NCBI GenBank assembly: GCA_003996215.1
Contig: QJPP01007235.1
Coordinates: forward strand, 992,001 to 1,056,000
From: Jaltomata sinuosa
Taxonomy: Eukaryota > Streptophyta > Magnoliopsida > Solanales > Solanaceae
DNA length: 64,000 nt
Reading direction: 5' to 3'
Shown: piece by piece, positions 33,484 to 44,900 of the stretch
Position numbering within the stretch: the stretch's first letter is position 1
How the letters are laid out: each line of letters begins with the position of its first letter
Notes under the pieces: model-generated
Seen by the model: the letters and a program-made list of their open reading frames with translations, nothing else
Told to the model about the DNA's origin: nothing
Database searches by the model: none
Translations under genes and position numbers: made by a program

Positions 33484-35891
33484 CTACAAGGCAATGAGTT
33501 GCTTCACATTAAGTGGAAAAACATATTTGTTGGTTCCATCAAAAGTAGTGTTGACAATTATACGATCAGCAGCTTCAGTTGGATGATATCTATCCCAAAA
33601 AACATGGCTACTTCTATTAGAGCAGAAAAAGGCTACTGGGGTGCAAGGAACTTTAGCTCTTAGTCTTCCAAGTCCACAACAAGCAGCTTTCACTTCACTA
33701 AATCCTGAAAAACAAAACATATCATCCTCAATCAAGTCAAATACAAGTCGAGACGGATCTAGGATATCTAGAATATGAATGCACTACTAAAGAAAAGAGG
33801 AAAAAAAAACACATTAAGTCCGTCAGGTGTATAACTTAGCTTTTAACCAAGTACACGGGTGTCAGAAGGTAAAATATTAAATCAGTTTTAAAAAATATGT
33901 ACATAAAATACTTAGTTTTGCGGAAAAATCATGCACCATAAATTACATACCAAATTCCACCCTGAATCTAGGATATGCCGGGGAAATGATATAAAATAAT
34001 CGTTTACAGTTTGAATAAAAGAAAATGATCTTATAGAAATCTCCTATATATAAACATAAATATCATGATCTTGTGAAATGAATCATATAACTAACAAAGC
34101 TTTTGAAATGTGTCATAGAATGGCTTCACAAGTGTATATATTTATACTTAGGGAACTTTGCAATTTTAGTCCCTGTAATATTGACGACAACTTCTGATTT
34201 TGGTCTGCATAATACTTGATATAACACATTTAACCATCAAATTAGTCGAAATGTGCACTTTTGATCCTATGTTTGTGAATCTTCATAAATTTAATGAATT
34301 ATTAACTATTAAACTGGCCATTTCAATGATGTTCAATTATTGAAATTGGGAATTTACCGTAAGTAGCAGGATTCTGAATAACATCGAGCAACAAACTGTA
34401 TGTGTCGATGAATGAGTAATTGATATCCTTCAACTCAGCCTTCAATTCTTGTAGCATAGATTGAAGTTGTTGGTTATATTTGTTTGCCCATAAATTAGTT
34501 TGTTGTGAACATTCATTTGAATTATTTGCACTTTGGTATCTTAGTAATGGTATGCATCCAACTGATCCTACTGCTGTTATCACAAATTTTCTTGCACCTA
34601 CATCATACAATTGCTGAAATCCAAAAAGAGAAAAAAAAATAGATAAATGAGATTTCCAATTGGTTAGAGATTGAAAAAAGAGAAAACAATTTAGATTAAG
34701 GGATCGTGTTCGGTTGGTTAAAAAAAATTTGAAAAAAAAAATTGTTTAGGAAAACAACAACAACAACATACACATTGTATTCTCACAAAGTGGGGCTTGG
34801 GGAGGGTAGAGTGTACGCAGTACGTACCACTACCTCAGAGGTGAGGTAGAGAGGCTGTTTCCGATAGTCCCTTGGCTCAAGATAAAAAACATTCTAGCAA
34901 AAGATATAATAGAGGTACAAGAGACAGTTGGGAGTAACACAACAACAGATAGCAGCAGAACAATACTTACCACAAAATAATATTATACAATCGAGCGACC
35001 CGAAACAACAAATATCAACAAAAAATAAAAAACTCACAACAAGAAATTACAAGAGTAGCACTACGACTACTAATAAGGACAACCCCACCCCGACCCTGTA
35101 CCCCCTCCTTGCCGCACCCACCACCACCCCACCTCTACCTCACCCCATCTATCAAAGCAATCAATTTTTTGTATATATCTACCGAGCAGAGGCAAAATCA
35201 AAATTTGAAGTTTATGAGTCGGGGATTTTCATCTTTTTTTAAGTTACTAAGTTTAAAATTAAAATAATATATACCTATTGAATGAATTTCTTAAAATAAA
35301 TATAAATTTTGAACTAAAATTACTAGATTCGATCGAATTCGTATGCTATAGTCTAACAAACTGTACGTAGAAAATGTACCTTTAGTTGGCCTTGTAGAGT
35401 AGAGACCATTTCATCAACATATTGTTGAGGTGCTTTTGTCTTTGGGAGTTTTGAATCAGAATTAAAATAATTAATTATATCATTACTTCCAATGACAACA
35501 ACAAATAGAGACTTTGATAATTGCTTCATTGCACCATCAAGTCCTAATTGCTTCACCAAATTTTGTTGCACAATGGAGAAAAACTGCACTTGTTGAGATA
35601 AATGAAGTGCTTTACTCTGCAAATAAGCAAAATAAATTGTTGTTAATTAATCACGTGAATGTTATCATCAAACTATATATAGGATTCTCAGGGACGGAGC
35701 TAGCATAAGAAGTACATTTCGACAAATTTTAGTAATTCTAGTGATTTCTTACATTAATTTCTTCATCCTATGATTTTTTTTTTCATATATTACGATTGCC
35801 CTCATAAGTATTTTGAATTACTTTCAAAAAAATTGGGACACAATATGTTAGAAATGTTTAAAAAAACATAGAAGATTAAGCACCAAGCGGG

Positions 35892-35934
<43 letters not shown>

Positions 35935-38835
35935 ACGTGTTCGATCCACGTTCACCGCATTCTTTTTATGTTTTTTTTTGAATTATTGATTAATATTTTC
36001 AGTTGATATATATTAATTATAATATGAATTATATATTCATAGTAGATTTTTTAATTTGAGCGATTTGATGAACGATTATTTAGGCTAATTCTTTGTCAAA
36101 AAATCACAAGTTCAAGCCTTATGAATAAAAAAAGACCTTGATAAAATGTGTTTTCTTTGTTGTCGTTAAATAGAACCGGGCATCACTATCAGAGGGTATC
36201 GTGAATTATGTGCAAATTGTGTTTTCTCAAGTCTAAGCTTCTCATCTCTCTTTTTCAGTCTCTCAATCCTTACTTCTTACGTTCAATATTTCTGCATTTT
36301 TTATTGGGCTTTTTCTATTTGAGTTGTTGCATTTACTTTCTAGAATTGTAATTAAACATTAGTCTTATTATTATAGTTGAGAAGCTGATTACTATTACAT
36401 TAGCTGAGTTCATTACATTCTCCTTTAATAAGCCTTATGCGATACAAATCTGATAAAATCAAAAGGCCCAAAACAAATACCAAAAACAAAAAAGAAATTT
36501 TTAAAAAAAGTACTCAAAGAGATTGCATTCTAGAAAAAAAGGTGAATTATATGTCTTACAAGTATGTCATCATTGGTGGTATTTAAGATTCCAGCTCCAC
36601 CAGAAGCAAAACTTACACCTTTTGGAAACTGATTGTTCTTGTCACCCAAATATGGGGGAGGTGTTGGTAGTCCTAATTTCTCAGCTGCCAAACAATTAAA
36701 AATCCAAATTTTAAATTAGTTACATTACAAATATAATAAATAAATTATAAAGTTTGAACCCATAATTCCACATGCATAAAACAATAAATAGTGGATGTCA
36801 ACCAAGAAAAGGGCTAAAAGAAGAGAGAGAGAGTATTACACTACTAAAAAAAATCACTCATTGAAAAATGTTTAGTGCTATTTTAACATATATTTTGATT
36901 AAATCGGTGAGAAAAAAAAATAGTAATCTTTTCATATGAAAAACTTAGGAAGTTCTCCACTATTTTAGTCAGAATTCGTTTTCCATCATGCATTTTCCTC
37001 GTGAGCTGGTCCGATGGGAAATGAATAAAAAAAATTATGTTCTATAACACAAATTTTTCACTGATTCGTGGTGAGAAAAACTTTTATTTCTAGTAGGTTT
37101 ATAACAAAATAGAGGGGAAAAAAAGTTAAAAGTTTGTTCCATCACTCAAAATAGAATGAATCCCTCCACCATCAAGTTGATAGTGACTTTAGTTGTGCTT
37201 GTATACAACGATGCAATTAATTAGTTAAAGTTAACCCCCCATTTCCCAAAAAAGAATAATCTATGTGTCATGTTTTATTTTATATGATATGCTATTATTT
37301 AATTAAAGAATTACGATTATAAGTATCCTTAAAACTTGTGCGATCTACTATTACTAATTATTATGACAATAAGAACCTATCGTTAAAGGTCAAAATATAC
37401 ATAAAATTTAAAATTAAAGAACTTATAAATATAAAAATATATCACTTTTCTTAAAGGACTAAAAGATATATCATAACATGGAATCGAAGGAATAGATTCT
37501 CCTGTTTTAATTTATTTGTCTTGCTTTCTTTTTTAGTCCATTTAAAAAATGTCTCTTTCTTTTTTGACAATTTTTTTAATTTCATTTTTTTATATAACAT
37601 GTTTAAGACCACAAGATTAAATGACATTTTGGTACATTCTACATATTTTTAGTTTAAGATCATAAAATTCAAAGATCTTTTTTATTTTTTTAAATTCGAT
37701 ATTAAGTCAAAATCAGATAAATAAATTAAAACTGGATGAGTATAAGTTAATAAATGGACCCTAAATATGTTGTGTCTCTCTCTCTCTCTCTCTCCTTTTT
37801 TCCTTTCTTCTTCCTTTTTTGTTTCATTACCAAATTCAGGAACCTACGGAGACGAAAGCATATGCATGTAATTGGTCTTTTTATTGAAAAAGTATACTAT
37901 ATAAATATTATAAAAATGAATTATTTTGTATATATGTATAAATTATTGATTTTTTTAACGTAATTCCCTTAGTTGAATTTCTAACTCCGTCACTAGACGA
38001 ATGGGATGCTACATGCATCTAAGTGTTGGCTTTTCATGCACAATTTATACTGTATACGTACCCCACTAGGGGAGATATATATAGTGTCATTTTACAATAA
38101 AGATGATTTCGACATTGCTGTCGAATACGTGGTACCACAAAAATGTATATTTGTATATTTAAAAAAAAACTAGCTAATATCATGTAAAATCAACATTAAG
38201 GGTGTGTTTGGTAGGGGAGGAAAATATTTTTCTGATAAAATAAGTTTTTTCTTACTTATTTTCTAATATTTACGTATACAAGAAATTATATATGATTTAG
38301 GTAAACATATAAAGGTGGAGGAAAGACAATCAGTATGAAATCTTACTTTGAAACTTTTTTTTTTCTTTCATTGGGAAATTTTTTTTTTATATATTTTTAA
38401 TAAACTTGTTTTTCTAGATAAGATATTTTCAGAACATTTTGAAGGGCAATGATCATAGAGATGGAAATAGACTAAATAGCATCCAAATTAAGTTCAGTTA
38501 CTTTAACATAACAAAATAATTTTACGGATTCTTTTCTTATTACTCGCGAACCAAATTCAGTAATCATACGTGAAATTAAGACAATCGAGCTAGCACTTAC
38601 CTAGAAAATCAGCAGTGTTTTTGCCATTGCAAAATCTTCCAGTAGGTTTTCCACCAGGATAATCATGGCCATTATAAGGAAAATTAGCTTTAATAATAGT
38701 AGCAAAATGGTTATTATTGCCAACATCAATTAGTGAATCACCAAACATGTAAGCTGCTGGTACTAATTGTGCTTGAGATAGTTTAAAACAACATATGAGC
38801 AATAAGAAGAAACTCAAAAAAGAAGAAATAGCCAT
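33484..38835 (-). CDS. GDSL esterase/lipase 2
   Basis: Exons 38601-38835, 36560-36684, 35380-35616, 34358-34613 and 33484-33704 join in phase to 357 aa. Residues 1-22 (MAISSFLSFFLLLICCF...) form a signal peptide. Block I is FGDSLIDVGNNN with Ser34, block III GSND is at 163-166, and block V DRYHP provides Asp322 and His325. Exons 2, 3 and 5 have exactly the same lengths as in GDSL gene 1 (125, 237 and 221 nt), and all intron phases agree, so the pair arose by tandem duplication. Intron 1 is long (1916 bases) and holds several MITE remnants. Intron 2 holds a tRNA-Phe gene on the opposite strand. The substrate is unknown. Confidence 0.93.
34752..34880 (-). repeat. TS-type SINE with CAA-repeat tail
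   Basis: AACAACAACAACATACACAT is the reverse of the (TTG)n tail. It is followed by CTCACAAAGTGGGGCTTGGG, GGTAGAGTGTACGCAG and GAGGCTGTTTCCGATAG. It lies in intron 3 of GDSL gene 2. Confidence 0.75.
35887..35959 (+). tRNA. tRNA-Phe (anticodon GAA), second identical copy
   Basis: All 73 bases match the tRNA at 32750-32822, including the A-T pair in the T stem. CAA precedes it. The same TTCTTTT and TATGTTTTTTTTT motifs follow, so the duplication included a little 3' flank. It lies inside intron 2 of GDSL gene 2 on the opposite strand, so Pol III transcription here would be antisense to the lipase pre-mRNA. Confidence 0.95.
36839..37098. mobile_element. CACTA-like non-autonomous element
   Basis: The left end CACTACTAAAAA and the right end TTTCTAGTAGG resemble the inverted ends of CACTA transposons. 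The 260-bp interior is non-coding. It lies in GDSL gene 2 intron 1. The 3-bp target duplication is not clear. Confidence 0.4.
37748..37795. repeat. CT-rich microsatellite
   Basis: A (TC)n run near 37772-37794 is followed by a T/C-rich stretch, in GDSL gene 2 intron 1. Confidence 0.7.
38200..38440 (+). mobile_element. Partial copy of the GGGTGTGTTTGGTA foldback family
   Basis: GGGTGTGTTTGGTAGGGGAG and AAAATATTTTTCTGATAAAAT match the left end of the element at 48630-49549. The right end is missing. It lies in GDSL gene 2 intron 1. Confidence 0.5.
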
Positions 38836-39127
38836 TTTTGGGTATATTTTGCAAAAAAAGAAGAAGGTGGTTTATGGCTATTTCTTCAACTACACTGAGA
38901 AAAAATGGATTGAAAAAAGGGCACTATTTATAAAGATGAATTTGGTGTTGGTTGTGTCTATTATTGCAAGGAGAAGAAGAGGGTAGAAGAACCAGCCTAC
39001 AAGTTATTGTGTGAATGAGTTGAATAAATTTATATGCTCTTTGATGGCCACATCTTAAATATTTCCCTTTCAAAACGGAGCTGCTTTTTTGTGTCTATAT
39101 TACTAACAATATAGTTATTTTCGTTCA
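38836..39127. promoter_or_regulatory. Upstream region of GDSL gene 2
   Basis: This is the promoter side of the minus-strand lipase gene. No specific element could be assigned. Confidence 0.35.
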
Positions 39128-39590
39128 ATCTATAGGTCACAGATTCAAATCGTGAAAGCAGGCGTTAACGTTTGTATTAGGGTAGATTATCTGATTTACG
39201 TCATACCCCTTGATGGTGCGGTCCTTTTCCGGTCCTGGTATAAACGTAAAATGCTTTGTGCATGGAGATGTCCATCTTCATGTATAAGTGAACTCTTTTT
39301 TTAAAATTCTACTCGAATAATTAATTTGTATGCTTTCATTTTTAATTAGAAATTTCTTGTTCGAGCCGTGGAAACAGTCATTATTATTGTATTATGGGGT
39401 AGACTATATGATCTACATATCACACCCCTTGATGGTGCGATTCTTTATCGGTCTCGATATGAACGTGAAATGCTTGGTGAATCAGAATGTCCATCTTCAT
39501 GCATAAGTGAACTCTTCTTTTTTTTAAACTTTACTCAAATAATTATTTGTATCCTTTTATTTTTCACTAGAAATTTCTTCTTCAGAGTCT
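39128..39590 (+). repeat. Two tandem diverged SINE-like copies
   Basis: Copy 1 (about 39128-39345) and copy 2 (about 39355-39590) share GGGTAGA, ACCCCTTGATGGTGCG, CGTGAAATGCTTGGTG-like and ATGTCCATCTTCATG blocks. Both start near a B-box-like GTTCGAGCCGTGGAA or its relative. They resemble the tRNA-derived SINE also found at 41500-41670. Confidence 0.55.
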
Positions 39591-41089
39591 CAAAAATGAA
39601 AAGGATTTGTCACTATTTGTTGTAATATAATTAAAAATACAAGACTTAAACTCCAACTATTTGTTTCTTCTAAATACATATATTATGATCATTAAAGAAA
39701 TATAACAAAAAGACAATAAAACGAATTCGAGAAGACTCCAAGTGGAGCCAATAAGACCATTGTTTTGGTTGCTCAGAAAATATTCTAAAGTTTAGAAAAC
39801 GAGTAGCAATTTAAATAAAAGAAAATAATTTTATAAATATAATTGTCAGATGAAACTTGGAAGTGATGGGGTTCATAGTTTTTAGATATTACATTAACCT
39901 TTAATAAATAGCCTTTTTCACTGATTTTTTTAAGCTGGTGATTCTTGAATCAGATTCACACGTTTGGATCCAATTCAAAAGCTCCTTTATTTTGGTGGAT
40001 AAATAAATGGACAAATTAAATCTACTCTTACCCTTTTTGGATAAATATCATGTTATTTTCGATAGAATCTCAATTGAAAAGAAATGTTGTGGTGGAGTGG
40101 TAAGTACTCTTCATTCTTAACCACAAGTTTGAGTCCTCCTTGGATACAGAGTCGTCTTCGTTAGGGAGATCTTTACCCTCAATGTGAGACTTTTCAATAC
40201 GAATTTAAATTTAATCGGGATTCAATAAAGATAGAGTGTGAATTTCGAATACTAGATGATAATATCAAAAGGATAAGCTTAAAAATAAATACACCGACAT
40301 GTTCTTGAAAGATCAAATTAGTGGAATAATAATTTGCTCTTTTTGTGGGATCCATAACATACCAAGTACCAACCCATTATATTTTTATTTATTAATTAAT
40401 TAATTATAAGAGCTCAAAGATACCACCCCACACGTATCCCACTTCCTCATTATCTTTTAATGTAAAATATATGGTTTTTGGTAGCCTTCCATACTATGTG
40501 ACATCATTTTTTAAATTATTATATTTACTTAAAACATCTCACTTTTTTTTGTGTCATCTCTAAGAGATCAATATATAGAATCCAGTGAGTTTGAATTGGT
40601 TTTGATATATATTACTATAAGTTTGCACTTCTATCTTGTCCACTAACTTTCAGTCTTTTATCCAAATTTATATGCAAAGATCGATTCAGAATTTGAAGTA
40701 TGTGATTTCTAAAATTTATTTTGATGTACATATTCAATGAATTTGTCAAAAAATATACAAAAGTTATTGACTTTTGTCTCTGTTGAACCCGTACTTTCCA
40801 TACTAGCTCCGTCCCTAAAATACGTAATAACAGAATGTCAAAATAAATTCTTTTTTCTCCTAAACAAAAGAAGAAAGAAAAAAAGGGGACCAGAAAAATT
40901 GGAACAATGGAATGTAAGTTGTGGTCCATATATCATATAGCTGTATACTACTGTATACTCCTAGTTGAAGTTGAAATAATGTCTTATTTTCTATTCTATG
41001 TCGGGGCAATGGAACATTTCGGTATGACTTCTTTATTATTGTATTCGTTTTACATATTTAATTTTGATATATTTTAGTTGAATCAAGAT
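39591..41089. other. Intergenic spacer
   Basis: This is AT-rich. A minus-oriented hAT-like MITE remnant (ACCCGTACTTTCCATACTAG, then CTCCGTCCCT) lies near 40660-40816. No gene is seen. Confidence 0.4.
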
Positions 41090-41210
41090 CTTATCGAAAA
41101 TAGTCTCTCTATTTTTATTCTTAAGATAGAGGTAAAGTTGCATACGTACCAATCTTTCTATACTCCACTCGTAAAATTACACTAGATATATTATTATTAT
41201 TGTTGTCGTC
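41090..41210 (+). repeat. TS-type SINE, decayed
   Basis: TCTTATCGAAAATAGTCTCTC, a TGCATACGTACC block and AAATTACACTAGATAT precede a TTATTATTATTGTTGTCG tail, in TS SINE order. Confidence 0.5.
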
Positions 41211-41499
41211 GGGTCAACGGAACTGTCGATACGGTGCTCCACTGCCTCTTTTTTATTTGTTGTTTCACATTTATTCATAAAAAAAAATAGGCTATTATAT
41301 TCCCACTGAACATAGTGGAAAAATGGAAATGTCTATTTTGGAAATTTTGGAGTCTTCTAATAATAGTAAATCCAAAAAAACTATCAATTTCCACATATCA
41401 ACTTGTTGAAATTCATGCTATCAGCCTATTTTCTTGATAGGTCTTCAACTCAGACACACTCAGTTATTTAAGACCCCACAGTTCTCAGCTTTCACATAC

Positions 41500-41670
41500 A
41501 GAAAGACTAAAGGCCAGCCCGGTGCACTAAAGCTCCTGCTATACAAGGTCCGGGGAAGGGCATGACCACAAGGGTCGCATTTCTGCAAGAGGCTGTTTCC
41601 AAGGCTTGAACCCGTGACCGTCTGGTCACATAGCAGCAACTTAATCAATTACTCCAAGGCTCCCCTTCAC
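41500..41670 (-). repeat. tRNA-derived SINE
   Basis: On the minus strand a tRNA-like head (GATTAAGTTGCTGCTATG, then GGGTTCAAGCCTTGG as B box) is followed by CTCTTGCAGAAATGCGACCC, CTTCCCCGGACC and GTGCACCGGGCTGGCC. This is a common Solanaceae SINE layout. It ends about 250 bases downstream of the LpxK stop codon. Confidence 0.65.
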
Positions 41671-41919
41671 ACATCCAGAAAGACTATTAGCCTAATTTTA
41701 CTCAATTAAATAAACTATACTCTTACAAAACTACGTCTCAATGATTGCGAGAATTTTGCGTGCATCCGATCCCTATTTATCGTTCACCTCGGATGATCAT
41801 GTTGGGTGAATTGTGACCTCGTACGATCGTGTCACCTCAATCACAGCTTTTCAATATCACCACTCAGAGTGGTAAGGATTGAAGCTTATATGACCTTCAA
41901 GAGAAGTTTTTATACCATA

Positions 41920-44900
41920 TTACACCTTGTTGCTAACTTCCAAATGCTGCCACAGACACTTCTTGAAGCTATCTTCTGTGTTTCCATTGTGAGGTAGAAT
42001 TTGCAAGCTGGAGCAAAGAACCAACACTTCATATGGATCCAAATACTTGAGAACCTCTGGAGCTCTATCATAGTCCTAGAAAAATCAAGGCCAGTGATTA
42101 TGAGAAAATTGTAATAATTTGTCAGCTACTTAGTACGCGAATCATACTATACATATACGAGGGTTTAATTTACAACAACATACCCAGACCTTACCCTTAC
42201 CCCGTAGAGATAGAGAGGTTGTTTTAGATAGACCTTGGGCTCAAGTAACACATCTCAATTTAAAGTCTTTAAATTAAAATTGACTACCAACTCCAACAAC
42301 TGTTTCTCAATAGGAAGAGGAAGGTCGCGAAGAACAAATTTAATGGTCTATGTTTTTTCGGATATAAATTACGAAAGCCATCGAGTTGAGAGATAGTTAA
42401 CATCTTTTTAATGAAAAGCACCAGGAGGAATGTTTCAAAATCATCAAGAAGAATGGTAACTGACCTTCTAGGAACAAATGCAGTTATTGTCAAAACGATA
42501 GAATCCAGGAAGATGGGTTGATAGCATCTTTCCACCAAGATAAAGAGAAATTACGGGACCAGAAAGCATGGAATAAGGTTAACCTAGAAAAGCAGGTGGT
42601 GAATGGTTATTGAAGGACAAGGAAGAGTGAGGGGTCGTGCCTTTCATTTTACGGCTACCTCAGCCAGATGTGCCCATTAACAAACAAGGGTGCCATCTAC
42701 CACATGAGCAATTCTCAGAGAGTTGGGCCATTTCTCTGTACAGATTACTAAAAGCTATAGATGTAAGTACAGGCAGTGAGGTAAATGTAGTTGTCTTAGT
42801 ATCATAATTATACTAATTGCATTTTCCTATCCTGTAAGAAATGAAGTATAATATGTTGTCTATACTCTATATTAACTCTACCAGCTTGTTTATGTCAGTG
42901 TGTATAAACTCCAGGTTACTTGGTTCTGTCAAAGGTATTATGCTAATCGCCAGGTTCTCAACATGCGTTATGACTTCACAGACAAACGAGAAAAAGAATC
43001 ACCTTTTCTGAGTTCTGATCAATTATTAATCTCCTTCTAAGAAACAAAAAAACAGAAAAAGATGATACCATTTGCAAGATCTACTCACCTTTTCTGTTAC
43101 AACAACAACAGGCTTCATAGCAAACTCTGATTGAAGATTCCGAAGTCTCATTCTGATCATGGCAATATCCTAACATATTTACGGACCAAAGTGAAAATTC
43201 AAGTTCTTCAGAAAGATAAGAGAACTAAAATGTCCAGCACCAACATCAATTCAATGAATCCAGGTGGAACAGGGAACACAGATGGATGACAGATTTATAG
43301 GTGCCATATGATCGAACAGGCTAGTAAAAAGAGAAGCCTAGCAAGAATTGATGATGTCATGTACCTTAGCTTGAAACAAATGATGGTCACTGAAGTCCAG
43401 GCGATCAACATACGCTGGCCCCAGCTGCAAAGCGTTAACAACTTTTTAAAACAAAATAGAGAGAATAATAACTTGTGGTAATAAAACCAACGAAAGAAGT
43501 TGAATAAAAAGTCAACCACCTCCAAACTTCAATGCAAAGGTAGAAAATAGAAGGTTGTATGAGTATCAAACAAAAGAACTTAAAAACTGTACCTTCTTTA
43601 TCCTCTCAACAAAAGAATCAGCAGATCCAATTGCTGAGACGCATAAGACAAGTGTATTGTGGATATCCATCAAAGCCAATTTGCAAGACATGTTGTCAGC
43701 TTTAAGAAAGTGCAAAGGCGCCAATCTGCTCAAGAATACAGGAAGAGAACTTTTTACTTTTCGAATTTCTGATGCTATGGCCTCAATATCCTTTTTTGAG
43801 ACCTGCATGACAAAAACAAATTAATTGGATGTCAGTGGTCCCATTTGATTTTCTAATTTTACTAATCAAATGTTATGCTTCACAAGTATCAAGAAGCTGT
43901 CTCAGATATACAGAAGAAAGAGGGTGTTAATACCAAGTCTGCATGATGGATTACAACTATATCTGCACGTGTGAGTGCGGTCAAAGGTTCCCTTAATGGT
44001 CCAAGTGGAATTAACTGATGGTTCCCCCATGGAATCATTGCATTCACCATCACAACCTCGACATCACGCCACAAACTGATATGCTGCTTTCGGATTTCCA
44101 CAGTTGACAAAACGTGAGCAAAAGTTCTAGGTTAAACAACAAAGTTCCTGTTCGATCAATAGGTGATTAGCACTTAACATGCAGTTTTGGTGCAGACCTG
44201 CATTCCATCATCTAGGATTACAATCCGGATTTGGTCAGAATAAGAACAATTTCCTTGTTTGTTATCAGAGAAAAGTCTCTCCAGAGCAGTGTCACCATGC
44301 TTGCAAGGGCTGATGTGGCCATATCTTTTCAGAAAACAGGAAGCTGTATCAGCCCTGTTTGCACCTATGCCTATCTTCACAGGTGTTCCATACAGATGCC
44401 TTTGGAGCATTTTTGCTTCATCCGCACCACCATAACCCTACAGAAGAAAACGTGTTCCATAACACTAGCCTTGTGTTCATAAACAGTTGAATTTCAATCA
44501 GAAATGGTCCAAAGTACATCAGAAAGGAGAAAAAAAAAGCAAAAAACAACAACTGAATACCACAAACAAGCACCAAAAACAAACCAAATAAGAGGCTCAA
44601 ACTATTTCTTCCAATCTTGGTAAGATTTATGTAACTAATGTTGCACCACATTGCCACTAGGTCAGACATGAGACTTATACAAAGAGACAATAAAAGACCA
44701 ACAGTAGATCATCCACTTCTAATATCGCAGAAGAGTGGCCTATTTACAAGGTTCCTTTGTGGTAATAATAAACCCATGGAATATCAAGCAAATCGAATGA
44801 AACCGAAATAGAAAAGATATGGAATTATGAAGTATCCTCTCTATTGCAATTTATATGACACTCTTGTCATCATAATTACACTCCAAGATATTTGATACCT

